DNA from: Oscillospiraceae bacterium HV4-5-C5C | Lineage (GTDB): Bacteria > Bacillota > Clostridia > Saccharofermentanales > Fastidiosipilaceae | Assembly (NCBI GenBank): GCA_012034405.1 | Contig: JAAVLZ010000001.1 | Coordinates: 186,001 to 250,000 of the forward strand | Length of the DNA stretch: 64,000 nucleotides | Direction: 5' to 3' | Part shown: one piece after another, positions 8,818 to 17,709 of the stretch | How the letters are laid out: every line of letters begins with the position of its first letter | How positions within the stretch are numbered: the first letter of the stretch is position 1 | Notes under the pieces: model-generated | What the model saw: only the letters and a program-made list of their open reading frames with translations | Databases searched by the model: none | Told to the model about the DNA's origin: nothing | Translations under genes and position numbers: made by a program

Positions 8818-9482
8818 CGGCGCACCGTCCGTTTCTGCCGGTCTTCCAGCAGGTTCACCGTCAGCAGAACGACAGTACTGATGACCAGGTTGACCAGGAC
8901 CCAGCGAAGGGCGCCGGCATCATCATTCGTCCGCCACAGCTGATAGACAGTCGTAGAAATGGTAGCTGTCTTGCCCGGCGTATACCCAATCAGCATACTG
9001 GTAGCGCCGTACTCGCCCAACGCCCGGGCAAAGGCCAGCACCGTCCCGGCCAGGATGCCCTGCCGGCAGGCTGGCAGACGGATTCTCCAAAATATATAGG
9101 TGTTAGAAAGCCCCAGCGTCTGGCCCGAGTAGGCCAGATTGTCATCAAAGCTTTCAAAAGCACCGCGCGCCGTACGGTACATCAGCGGGAAGGCCACCAC
9201 CAGAGCGGCCAGCACCCCACCGTACCAGGTCATAACAAACCGGATCCCCCACCGCGCCAGCCACTGGCCCAGCGGTCGCCTGGCCCCAAACAGCAGCAGC
9301 AAAAAGTAGCCGCATACCGTTGGCGGCAAGACCAGCGGCAGCGTGAGGATAACATCCAGAATGCCTTTTAATACCCGGGACAGACGCGCGGCGTAATATG
9401 CCAGCAAAATACCCAGGAAAAACACCAGCACACTGCTGATAGCAGCAATACGAAGAGAATTCCAGAGCGGATACCAGTCCAT
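8814..9482 (-). CDS. modB: Molybdate ABC transporter permease
   Basis: 222 residues, about five membrane helices, with the coupling-loop region SGQTLGLSNTYIFWRIRLP and the family-typical RALGEYGATSMLIG near residue 158. It forms the membrane channel for molybdate with ModC and receives substrate from ModA, encoded directly upstream. The stop overlaps the modC start. Confidence 0.95.
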   Translation of the reverse strand: MDWYPLWNSLRIAAISSVLVFFLGILLAYYAARLSRVLKGILDVILTLPLVLPPTVCGYFLLLLFGARRPLGQWLARWGIRFVMTWYGGVLAALVVAFPLMYRTARGAFESFDDNLAYSGQTLGLSNTYIFWRIRLPACRQGILAGTVLAFARALGEYGATSMLIGYTPGKTATISTTVYQLWRTNDDAGALRWVLVNLVISTVVLLTVNLLEDRQKRTVRR

Positions 9483-9584
9483 AGCTGACTCCTTCAGTAT
9501 TTGTGATCAGGTGATCAGCCGCCGGGGCGGCACGGCAGCGGCTTCATCCCGGCGACTTCAGTCTGGTCAGGCGGTTCGGACGGT

Positions 9585-10565
9585 TCAGGAAGCTTTGATA
9601 AAGCCGACCTTCTCAAAGACAGTCATAGCTTCATCCGTCGTCAGATAGGTCAGGAACGCCTGCGCGGCCTGGGCGTGCGCGCTGTTTTTCAGGACCGCGG
9701 CCGGATAGATGACCTGTCCGCACATATCTTTGGTAGCGTAGTCAACAATCGTCAGGCCGGCGCTGTAGGCGTCGGTGCAATAAATCACGCCGCAGTCAAC
9801 ACTGCCCTCTGCGACCTGAGTTGTCACTTCTTTGACATTGCTGCCATAGGTGATGAGGCCTTCGCCAGCTAAAGTCTCTTCATCCAGATTATAAAAAGCC
9901 AGAATTTTCTGGGTGTACTGACCGACCGGCACATCACTGTTGCCCATCGCCAGCAGCACATCACCGGCGCTGAGCTTTTCTGCCAGGGTATCAAAGCTGT
10001 CAATCCCCTTGGGATTATCTGCCGGCACCACCAGCGTCACCTGATTTTCCAGCAGGTTAATCCGGGTGCTCTCATCTACAAAATCCAGGCCTTCAGTATT
10101 CACCGAGCTGTCCGCGGTAATGTCCAGCTGGTTCATCTGCTTTTGACTGGCAGATATAAAGAGATCACAATCCGCACCTTCCTGTATCTGGGTTTTCAAG
10201 GTCCCTGAGGAATCAAAATTATAGGTAATGGTGACATTGCTGTGCTCTGCTTCATATAGTTCCTTAAGCTCGGTCAGGGTTTCTGTCATGGAAGCGGCGG
10301 CAAAGACGACCAGTTCAGTCTTTTCCCCCTCAGTCGCAGCAGTTTCCGTTTCGGCTCTGGTGGTGTCAGAGGTAGCGGCTTCTGTCGCCGTGGTCTCCGG
10401 CGCCGTGGTCTCGGACGCAGTGGCTTTAGTCGTAGCGACTGTGGTTGCCGCCGCTGTGGTACTGGCGGTGCTGGAACTGGCGCAGGCACCCAGGCTCACG
10501 CTCAGGACTGCTGCTGTCACAAGTGACAAGCATTGTTTGACTTGCAGGTTGATACACTTCTTCAT
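9585..10565 (-). CDS. modA: Molybdate-binding lipoprotein
   Basis: 326 residues. A signal peptide ends in a lipobox SLGAC, so the mature protein is membrane-anchored. It is followed by a Thr/Ala/Glu-rich linker of about 60 residues, then the periplasmic-binding fold with VVFAAASMTETL, FDSSGTLKTQIQEGADCDLF and SASQKQMNQL, the molybdate-pocket motifs of ModA. The ATG at 10565 is chosen because GGAAGAGGGAGTG precedes it; an in-frame upstream start would add 20 residues in front of the signal peptide. The long low-complexity linker is repeated in the other lipoproteins of this window. Confidence 0.94.
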   Translation of the reverse strand: MKKCINLQVKQCLSLVTAAVLSVSLGACASSSTASTTAAATTVATTKATASETTAPETTATEAATSDTTRAETETAATEGEKTELVVFAAASMTETLTELKELYEAEHSNVTITYNFDSSGTLKTQIQEGADCDLFISASQKQMNQLDITADSSVNTEGLDFVDESTRINLLENQVTLVVPADNPKGIDSFDTLAEKLSAGDVLLAMGNSDVPVGQYTQKILAFYNLDEETLAGEGLITYGSNVKEVTTQVAEGSVDCGVIYCTDAYSAGLTIVDYATKDMCGQVIYPAAVLKNSAHAQAAQAFLTYLTTDEAMTVFEKVGFIKAS

Positions 10566-10611
10566 TTTGTTCACTCCCTCTTCCTTTTTTATTGACCAGA
10601 CACCAGGCATG

Positions 10612-11559
10612 TCAGGACAATTCATTCAACCGGGCACAATCCCGGATCTGCCCGCGCAATAACCCCAGCGCGTGCGGCAGGATATCGGCAAAGACAGCCA
10701 GGCCCTCCTCACAGGCGGCCGGACTGCCGGGAAGATTGATAATCAGGGTGCGGCCGCGGATCACCGAGGCACCCCGGGAAAGCATAGCCTTAGGTGTAAT
10801 GGCCAGCGAAGCCTGTCGGATAGCCTCAGCTATCCCCGGGGCCTGGCGGTCGGCTACGGCCAGCGTAGCTTCAGGCGTGATATCTCTGGGTGCAAAGCCG
10901 GTGCCGCCGGTGGTCAGGATCAGGTCAAGCTGGCGTTGATCGGCCAGTCTGGTCAACGCATGGCGGAGCACTTTGGCGTCATCCGGCAGCAGCAGCTGTT
11001 CGGCAACCTCAAAACCCAAGCCCGCCAAATGTCTGACCAGCAGGGGACCGCTGAGATCCTCCCGTTCACCACGGGCTGAGCGGTCGCTCAGCGTGATGAC
11101 CGCTGCCTGCCAAGGATAATCTGCCGGCCGGCCGATCACGGTCATTTCATCACCCACGGTTATGACACCGCCTTGCAGGACCTTGGCAAAGACGCCTTCG
11201 CGCGGCATAATGCAGTCCCCGGTTTGCTGATAAATAGCGCAGTGGCTATGACAGTCCTTGCCAATCTGGGTAATCTCCAGCAGCACCTCTCCACAAACCA
11301 GGCGGGTACCCACCGGCAGGCTGCGAAAATCGATTCCTGCCACCACCAGATTTTCCCCAAAGGCGCCCGGTTGAACATTGGCTCCCCGGGCATTAAAGGC
11401 CTCAATTTTGTCCGCGCTCAGCAGGCTGACCTGTCGGTGCCAGCGGCCCGCGTGGGCATCCCCCTCCAGCCCCCAATCAACTTTAAAAAAACCGTTTGAC
11501 CGGGGTTGCTTGACTGTTCCTTTAAGATCACTGGTGCAAACAGCCACTACCTTTCCCAT
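10612..11559 (-). CDS. MOSC domain - MogA/MoaB (molybdopterin adenylyltransferase) fusion
   Basis: 315 residues in two domains. Residues 1-145 are a MOSC (molybdenum cofactor sulfurase C-terminal-like) domain with GLEGDAHAGRWHRQVSLLS and GKDCHSHCAIYQQTGDC. Residues 150-305 are a MogA/MoaB domain with AAVITLSDRSARGEREDLSG, TTGGTGFAPRDITPEAT and LPGSPAACEEGL. The second domain adenylylates molybdopterin before Mo insertion; MOSC domains handle cofactor sulfur or delivery. The fusion is known in Clostridia. It lies between moaA and modA in the molybdenum operon. Confidence 0.94.
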   Translation of the reverse strand: MGKVVAVCTSDLKGTVKQPRSNGFFKVDWGLEGDAHAGRWHRQVSLLSADKIEAFNARGANVQPGAFGENLVVAGIDFRSLPVGTRLVCGEVLLEITQIGKDCHSHCAIYQQTGDCIMPREGVFAKVLQGGVITVGDEMTVIGRPADYPWQAAVITLSDRSARGEREDLSGPLLVRHLAGLGFEVAEQLLLPDDAKVLRHALTRLADQRQLDLILTTGGTGFAPRDITPEATLAVADRQAPGIAEAIRQASLAITPKAMLSRGASVIRGRTLIINLPGSPAACEEGLAVFADILPHALGLLRGQIRDCARLNELS

Positions 11560-11562
11560 GAT

Positions 11563-12573
11563 TTACCCCCCAATCTCATTCATGCAACGGATCTCCGTCT
11601 GAAATTTCTGCCTGACCAGGCCGGTGGGATCCGCAAAGCAATGAGCCGCCGGCTTATACCAGATAGCGGCTCTTAATGCAGCCTCCAGTTGCAGATCTGT
11701 CACCCCCGGCTGCAGCAGCGGTCGCAGATCCGCCCCGTAATCGTAGCAAAGACAGGACTTCAGCTGTCCCGTACAAGTCAGGCGAAGGCGGTTGCAGGCT
11801 GCGCAGAAGTTATTACTGACCGCCGCGATCACCCCTATTCTCCCCTTCAGTGATTTGCTGGCATAATAGCTGGCCGGTCCGTTACCGCGGACTTCAGCCA
11901 CCGCATGCAGATCCGGCCACTTTTGCTGGAGCTGCGCTAATAACTGTCTTGGGGTGGGCGGCAGGGTCTGTCCCGGGTCGCCAATCCGCTGGCAGCCCAG
12001 CGGCATGCGTTCAATAAAGCGGACATCAGTCGGTAACTGACGGGCTAAATCAGCCAGCTGAGGTAGTTCGGTCTGATTTTCGCCTAATATAACGGTATTC
12101 ACTTTCACCTTCAGCGGCGCATGCTGCGTTAATTCCTGGAGTAAACCAAGCAGGGCGGGCAGCAAGCCGCCATCAGCGCCGGTAATCCGGCTGAAGCGCG
12201 CCGGCTGCAAGGTATCCAGGCTGAGGTTGACTGCGTCCAGGCCGGCTGCCATCAGCGGCTCAAGCTGTGGCTTCAGCAGCAGGCCGTTGGTGGTGAGCGT
12301 GACCTGTTCTACCCCTGGCAGCTGTTTAAGGCGCCTGATAAGCGCCGGCAGGCCCGGACGCAGCAGGGGCTCCCCGCCGGTGATTTTAAAGCGGCTGATG
12401 CCAAGGCCAGTCGCTAAGCGGCAGATCCGCAAAATCTGTTCATCCGTCAACAGGGTGCTGGCCGGCAGCCAGCTGCTGTGGCCGCGGGGCATGCAGTAGC
12501 AGCAGCGCAGGTTACAGCGATCGGTTACCGACACTCGAAGGTAATTGATCTCACGGCCAAAAGCATCTAGCAT
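11563..12573 (-). CDS. moaA: GTP 3',8-cyclase (molybdenum cofactor biosynthesis)
   Basis: 336 residues, radical SAM enzyme that with MoaC turns GTP into cyclic pyranopterin monophosphate. The SAM cluster motif is CNLRCCYC (CX3CX2C) near residue 20, with the glycine-rich [13 protein letters not shown] near 62. The C-terminal cluster is [15 protein letters not shown] followed by a later Cys. The ATG overlaps the moaC TAG stop, so translation is coupled. Confidence 0.96.
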   Translation of the reverse strand: MLDAFGREINYLRVSVTDRCNLRCCYCMPRGHSSWLPASTLLTDEQILRICRLATGLGISRFKITGGEPLLRPGLPALIRRLKQLPGVEQVTLTTNGLLLKPQLEPLMAAGLDAVNLSLDTLQPARFSRITGADGGLLPALLGLLQELTQHAPLKVKVNTVILGENQTELPQLADLARQLPTDVRFIERMPLGCQRIGDPGQTLPPTPRQLLAQLQQKWPDLHAVAEVRGNGPASYYASKSLKGRIGVIAAVSNNFCAACNRLRLTCTGQLKSCLCYDYGADLRPLLQPGVTDLQLEAALRAAIWYKPAAHCFADPTGLVRQKFQTEIRCMNEIGG

Positions 12574-13088
12574 GGGCTTAACCCCGGGGCGGCTGTATCC
12601 TGAGGCCGGGCCAGCGGGTCAGCATAAAAATCCCCGCTCTTGCCGCCATGCTTTTCCACCAGGCCGATGTTGCCAATCACCATGCCGCGATCAAGTGCTT
12701 TACACATATCATAAATAGTAAGGAGCGCGACCGATACTCCTGTCAGCGCTTCCATTTCCACGCCGGTTTTACCATCACAGCAAACTTGACAACTACAGCT
12801 GATCTCCCGGGTTTCCGGGCAAAGCTGAAAGGTCAGCTCGCTGCCGGTAATCAGAATTGTATGACAGAGCGGAATCAGGCTGGCGGTTTGTTTGACCGCC
12901 ATCAGTCCCGCGACCTGAGCGACGCCCAGAACATCTCCTTTTTTAGCCTTGTGATCACGGACAGCCGTGAAGGCGGCTTCATTGAGCCGGATCGTGCCTG
13001 ATGCCGTCGCCTCCCGGTGAGTAACAGCCTTGGCTCCGACCTCAACCATATGAGCGTTTCCCTGATCATCTATGTGTGTCAAACCCAT
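12567..13088 (-). CDS. moaC: Cyclic pyranopterin monophosphate synthase
   Basis: 173 residues, MoaC family, second step of pterin ring formation. Visible motifs are [45 protein letters not shown] and [10 protein letters not shown]. The ATG at 13088 has AGGAAGGGGAG at a suitable distance; a longer in-frame start at 13112 lacks this. The stop is TAG, inside the moaA start region; read-through would run into moaA, so TAG must terminate here. Confidence 0.95.
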   Translation of the reverse strand: MGLTHIDDQGNAHMVEVGAKAVTHREATASGTIRLNEAAFTAVRDHKAKKGDVLGVAQVAGLMAVKQTASLIPLCHTILITGSELTFQLCPETREISCSCQVCCDGKTGVEMEALTGVSVALLTIYDMCKALDRGMVIGNIGLVEKHGGKSGDFYADPLARPQDTAAPGLSPC

Positions 13089-13165
13089 CCTGGCACTCCC
13101 CTTCCTGTTCATTCAGACTGCTGCCGGCAGGTGGTGTCGCCACCAGCCTCCTGCCCCGCGACCGA

Positions 13166-14191
13166 TCAATAGCCCTTACCAAAACTGCAGTCCGGGAAAT
13201 GACAGTCCGGACAATTCAGGCATAAGCCCCCGTGTCCCAGACCAGCCAGCTGACCGGCTGTGACCGGTCGCCTGACCAGCAAATAGGGCAGGATTAAATC
13301 AAAGATTGTGCGTCTCGCGTACATGACGCAGCCGGGCAGGCCGCAGACCGGCCGGCCGTCAGCGGTATAGGCCAGCATGAACATGGCACCGGGCAGCACC
13401 GGCGCGCCGTAACTGACTACCGTGGCTCCGGTATTTTTGATGGCCAGCGGCGTTCGGTCATCAGGATCCACACTCATGCCGCCGGTACAAAATATCATGT
13501 CGCAGCCCTGATCCAGCAGTTTGAGAATCGCCGCGGTGATCCCGGCCGGCTCATCTCCCAGCGTCTCATGAGCCAGCAGCGTACAACCATATTCTCCCAG
13601 TTTCTCTTGAATAACCGGTGTAAAGCTGTCCTGGATCCGCCCGTAAAACACCTCGTTCCCGGTTGTTATCAGACCGTATTTTAGAGGTTGAAACGGCAAT
13701 AAGCTAAGGATCGGTTCAGGGCCGGCCGCTATCCGGGCCTGGTCCAGACGCTCTTTTTTAATAACTAGCGGGATGACCCTGGTGCCGCATAAAACAGCTC
13801 CTTTTTTAACCGGAAAACCGGAGAGTCTGGTGGCGATCATCATATCTCCCAGTTGGTTCACCGCCCGCAGGCGTTCTATATTCACCAGTAATAAACCGTC
13901 ACAGTCCGCCCTTAGCTCAATTTTACCCTAGCTGGGCTCGGAAGCAGACATATGCTCGCCCTGACAGAGACTGCGTAAAACGTCAGCCGCGTCATTTTCA
14001 TGCAGCATGCTGGCATCGTTTTCCCAGATATACAGATAATCCTTACCCATGCTGAGCAAGAGCGGAATATCCTGCGCGGTCACGACATGACCTTTCTGAA
14101 AGGCCGGTCCCTTGCTGACCCCGCGCACGATCCGGGTTAAATCATGGCACAACACCTGTCCCACTGCATCTTCCGTCTTTACACGTTTCAT
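13166..14191 (-). pseudogene. Molybdopterin-binding (MoeA/CinA-like) protein with an in-frame TAG
   Basis: The frame runs 342 codons and is interrupted only by a TAG at 13930-13928. Upstream are 87 codons beginning MKRVKTEDAVGQVLCHDLTR. Directly after the stop, in the same frame, the sequence continues GKIELRADCDGLL, NIERLRAVNQLGDMMIATR and the molybdopterin-binding motif FCTGGMSVDPDDRTP. Both halves match a roughly 340-residue clostridial family that heads molybdenum operons, where Glu or similar stands near the TAG. It is a single nonsense change (GAG or CAG to TAG) in an otherwise intact gene. A GTG at 13885 could restart the C-terminal part. Because this is the first gene of the operon, polarity on moaC-modC is possible. 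Confidence 0.85.
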
Positions 14192-14642
14192 CTTAGCGCC
14201 TCTGTCCTGCCGGATATTTTTTCAATCAAAATATTTTTCTGGCCGATTTTTATTTTTATGAAAATCGAGTCGAGCCAAAAGGTAAAGGGGTCAGCGGCGC
14301 TAAGCGTCAGAACGGTCCTGTTGTTTTCCGAAAAAGGTATGAAGTTCTGCGATTTCTGTCCGTTTCAAATGCTGAAGAGAGGGCCGGGTATAGCTGAACC
14401 AGCCGCAAAGTCCTGCATAAAGCAAGCTGAACCAGCCGGCAAAGCCCTGCATAAAGCAAGCTGAACCACCCGCCGGGACTGACTCCGGGGCGAAAGGCCT
14501 CACAATTTCCGGCGGCTGCCCCTGCCCAAAACAGCCAGCTTATGGCATAGTTAGAATGGCTGAAATACCGCAGTCAGGTCTCAATCTTTAGAGTCTTGCG
14601 GGTTGGTCCGATTTTACCAAAGCTGAAAGGGGATGGCTGCGG
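14192..14642. other. Divergent intergenic region with promoters and a short tandem repeat
   Basis: 450 bases between the molybdenum operon (leftwards) and the GH3 gene (rightwards). The left part (14200-14280) is AT-rich and should carry the molybdenum operon promoter. The middle holds a 33/34-bp tandem repeat at 14392-14470. The right end gives the GH3 ribosome binding site (GAAAGGGG). No Moco riboswitch could be recognised by eye. Confidence 0.5.
14392..14470. repeat. Tandem repeat, 33-34 bp, 2.3 copies
   Basis: Copies at 14392-14424 (33 bp) and 14425-14458 (34 bp) share AGCTGAACCAGCCG and CCTGCATAAAGCA. A third copy breaks off after 12 bp (14459-14470). It is not part of a gene. Confidence 0.85.
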
Positions 14643-17114
14643 ATGACAATCGACGAGCTGCTAAATCAGCTGAGTCTGGCAGAAAAAATCGCGTTCTGTT
14701 CCGGTGCGTCTTTTTGGAAAACCAAGGCTCTGCCCAGGTTAGGTATTCCACAGCTGCTGCTGAGTGACGGCCCCCATGGGTTACGCGTCCAGGCGGATAA
14801 AACTGATCACCTGGGACTGCAGTCCAGTCTGAGAGCCACCTGCTTTCCTACCGCCAGTCTCCTGGCCTCCACCTGGGACTGCCAGCTGATTGAGCAGATG
14901 GGAGCAGCCCTGGGACAGGAGGCCCGCGCCCGCGGGGTCAGCATCCTGCTGGGTCCGGGCGTCAACATGAAGCGTAATCCGTTAAACGGCCGTAACTTTG
15001 AGTATTTCAGCGAAGATCCCCTTTTAGCCGGCCAGCTGGCAGCCGCCTGGATCCGGGGCGTCCAGTCTCAGGGAGTAGGCGCCGCCCTCAAGCATTTTGC
15101 CGCCAATAACCAGGAAAACCGCCGCATGACCAGCAACAGCCTGGTCGATCAGCGAGCTTTACGTGAGTATTACCTTCCCGCTTTTGAAATAGCGGTCAAG
15201 ACCGCCAGACCCGCGGCTGTCATGTGTGCTTATAACCGCCTGAACGGCAGCTATTGCAGCGAAGACCAGCACTTGCTCGGAGATATTCTGCGCGGTGAAT
15301 GGGGCTTTGATGGCGTCATCCTCACAGATTGGGCGGCCACGCATGACCGGATAGCCGCGTTTAAGGCTGGTCTGGATCTGGAAATGCCCGGCAGTAAGGG
15401 TTTTTTTGATCAGGAGGTAGCGCAGGCCGTAAAGCAAGGCAGCCTGAATCCTGCTCTAATTGACGCCAGCGTCCGCCGGCTGCTGACGTTAGCGCAAAAC
15501 TACAGTCCGCGGGGCGGTACAGAACTACCCCGAACCCGTGCCACCGCCCCGCCCGGACAGCTCCGGCCGGAGCAGCCGCCAGCCTCAGCTGCCCCAAGCA
15601 GCTCAGGGCCAGATCCACTGGAAGCTCAGGCACATCACCAGCTGGCCCGGCAGGTCGCCGCAGCCGGGGCTGTCTTGCTGAAAAACCAGGCAGAGACCTT
15701 GCCCTATCAGCCCAACCAGCCGCTGCTGGTGCTGGGGCAGCTGGCCGCGCAGCCCCGCTATCAAGGTCACGGCTCCTCCCTGGTCACTCCCACCCGGGTG
15801 GACAGTTTGCTGGACGGTCTGGGCCACTATAGCTCTCAAATCCATTACGCGCAGGGCTACCGGCTGGACGGCCGCAAGGCTCCTGAACTGCTGCGGCAAG
15901 CAGTTCAACAGGCAGCCAGCTGGGACGGTCAGATCCTGCTGTGCCTGGGGCTGCCTGATGTGGCAGAAAGCGAAGGCTATGACCGCTCGTCTTTGGCCTT
16001 ACCCCAGGTCCAGCTGGACCTGCTGGCAACCGTTTACCTGCATAATCCCCGCATCACCGTCGTGCTGATCTGTGGCAGCCCGGTGGAAATGCCCTGGCTG
16101 CCTCAGGTGCGAGCCCTGCTGCAGCTGCAATTAGCTGGCCAGGCTGGCGGGCTGGCGGCAGCCGATCTCCTGTTTGGCAGCCGTAACCCCTGTGGCAAAT
16201 TGGCGGAAAGCTATCCCATAAGCTATGACGACGTAATTTGCCGTAATTGCTGGAGTGGCCCGGGTACCCAGGTTCCTTATCGGGAAAGCCTTTATGTGGG
16301 ATACCGTTATTATGACAGTGTCCGGCGGCCCGTACAGTTCCCTTTTGGCTACGGCTTGTCCTACACCCGGTTCACTTATAGTAACCTTACGCTGCAGCCG
16401 CTGAAGCAGGCCTGCAGCTTTGCGGTCACGTTCACCCTGACCAACAGCGGTAAGCGGGCCGGTGCAGAAGTCGTTCAGCTTTATGTAGCGCCCCGGACCG
16501 GCGGCAGTTTCCGGCCCGCGCACGAATTAAAAGCTTTCAGCAAAGTTTATCTTGAGCCGGGGCAGCAGCAGCCGGTGACCCTGACCTTGGAGCCCCGCAG
16601 TTTTGAGCTGTATCAGCCTGGTGTTCAGTCCTGGGTTATTGAAGCAGGCAGTTACCAGATTGAGATCGGAGCCAGCAGCCGGGATATCCGGCTGGAGACT
16701 TCGATCGACCTGAAGGGGCAGAAACCGCTGAAAGACAATTGTAGTGACTGGTATTATCAGCTGCAGGGGCAGCCTGAAAAGGTCGATTTTGTTTCGCTTT
16801 ACGGGGATTACCCGGAGTGGCAGCCGCCCCGGCGGGGGGAGTATGACCTGAATAGTGCCTTGCGGGACCTTAAACACAGTTCTCCCCTGGGCGGATTGAT
16901 CTGCGGAATCACCCAGCTGGTGATCGCGATGAAAACCAGCGGAAAGCCAGATTGGCATAACGCCCGTTTTAAAATGCTCATGCTTTCAGCTCAGGACAAT
17001 ACCTTGCGCAGCATGCTGCTCTTTCACCCCAGCCGTTTCTTGAAAAAGCTTGTAGCAGGCTTATTATGGTTGACGAACCATCCTGGTCACCATAAGCACC
17101 AGAAGTTTAGCTGA
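14643..17114 (+). CDS. Glycoside hydrolase family 3 (beta-glucosidase-like)
   Basis: 823 residues, no signal peptide, so probably cytoplasmic. The N-terminal TIM barrel carries LSDGPHGLR, GPGVNMKRNPLNGRNFEYFS, KHFAANNQENRRM and the nucleophile Asp in GVILTDWAATHD near residue 229. A Pro/Ser-rich linker of about 35 residues lies near 300-335. It is followed by the alpha/beta sandwich domain and a fibronectin-III-like domain (AEVVQLYVAPRTG, ELKAFSKVYLEPGQ) near 600-670. About 130 further residues extend past that domain. It removes terminal beta-linked sugars from oligosaccharides imported by ABC systems; the exact linkage is not readable. It stands alone on the plus strand. Confidence 0.95.
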   Translation: MTIDELLNQLSLAEKIAFCSGASFWKTKALPRLGIPQLLLSDGPHGLRVQADKTDHLGLQSSLRATCFPTASLLASTWDCQLIEQMGAALGQEARARGVSILLGPGVNMKRNPLNGRNFEYFSEDPLLAGQLAAAWIRGVQSQGVGAALKHFAANNQENRRMTSNSLVDQRALREYYLPAFEIAVKTARPAAVMCAYNRLNGSYCSEDQHLLGDILRGEWGFDGVILTDWAATHDRIAAFKAGLDLEMPGSKGFFDQEVAQAVKQGSLNPALIDASVRRLLTLAQNYSPRGGTELPRTRATAPPGQLRPEQPPASAAPSSSGPDPLEAQAHHQLARQVAAAGAVLLKNQAETLPYQPNQPLLVLGQLAAQPRYQGHGSSLVTPTRVDSLLDGLGHYSSQIHYAQGYRLDGRKAPELLRQAVQQAASWDGQILLCLGLPDVAESEGYDRSSLALPQVQLDLLATVYLHNPRITVVLICGSPVEMPWLPQVRALLQLQLAGQAGGLAAADLLFGSRNPCGKLAESYPISYDDVICRNCWSGPGTQVPYRESLYVGYRYYDSVRRPVQFPFGYGLSYTRFTYSNLTLQPLKQACSFAVTFTLTNSGKRAGAEVVQLYVAPRTGGSFRPAHELKAFSKVYLEPGQQQPVTLTLEPRSFELYQPGVQSWVIEAGSYQIEIGASSRDIRLETSIDLKGQKPLKDNCSDWYYQLQGQPEKVDFVSLYGDYPEWQPPRRGEYDLNSALRDLKHSSPLGGLICGITQLVIAMKTSGKPDWHNARFKMLMLSAQDNTLRSMLLFHPSRFLKKLVAGLLWLTNHPGHHKHQKFS

Positions 17115-17118
17115 GCCG

Positions 17119-17631
17119 TTGAACTGCCCGGATCTAGCAAAGGTTCAGCTTGCTCCTATCTGTAAGCCTGTAGACAAAGATGCCCTGCTGGCGGCCGTTC
17201 GCCGCGCTTACAGCAGTCTGCCGGAAGTTTACCATAAAAAGCAGCAGCGGACTTTACCGGAGCTGCCCTTTTTCAGCATATCTCTGAGTGACCCGGCCTA
17301 CCCCGGCTCCCTGAAAAAGCTTCTTGCTTATCTGGCTAATAACTACATGAAAGAGGTCTCCCTGCAGAGCATCAGTCAGGAACTAATGTTGAATCCTAAT
17401 TACTTGTCTTCCGTTATCAGTAAAAGTACAGGGAAAAATTTCACCTTTTTACTTGATAATGTCCGAATCCGGAAGGCAGCAGAATTTTTACTTTATGAGC
17501 CGGATTTGTCCATCAGCGAAATCAGTTATCTGGTTGGCTATAATCACGAAAGACGTCTTTACCAGGTATTTCAAAAGCGCCTCAACTGCACGCCGGGTGA
17601 TTTTAAAAAAAGCTATGCCTCTGAAAATTGA
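17119..17631 (+). pseudogene. Truncated YesN-type response regulator / AraC-family regulator
   Basis: 170 codons from a TTG. The first residues contain ICKPVDKDALLAAVRRAY, the end of a receiver domain (LLKPVDKDALL-type), but the preceding roughly 95 residues, with the phosphoacceptor Asp, are missing. After a short linker comes a full AraC-type double HTH: VSLQSISQELMLNPNYLSSV and LSISEISYLVGYNHERRLYQ. It starts 5 bases after the GH3 stop. The likeliest reading is the 3' end of a response regulator gene whose 5' part was lost when the GH3 region was joined. A short functional DNA-binding protein cannot be excluded, though no ribosome binding site is evident. Confidence 0.7.
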
Positions 17632-17643
17632 AGCGCCTAGTGT

Positions 17644-17670
17644 AGCCGGTCCGGGTCAACCGGACAGGCT
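17644..17670. terminator. Hairpin between convergent genes (terminator-like, no T-tract)
   Basis: AGCC-GGTCCGG and CCGGACA-GGCT pair around a five-base loop, with one mismatch in the stem. It lies between the plus-strand AraC remnant and the minus-strand GH31 gene and could end both transcripts, although no run of T follows on either strand. Confidence 0.45.
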
Positions 17671-17709
17671 CAGTCACTAAGCAGTTAACAGTTTATCCTC
17701 TGGCTGAAC

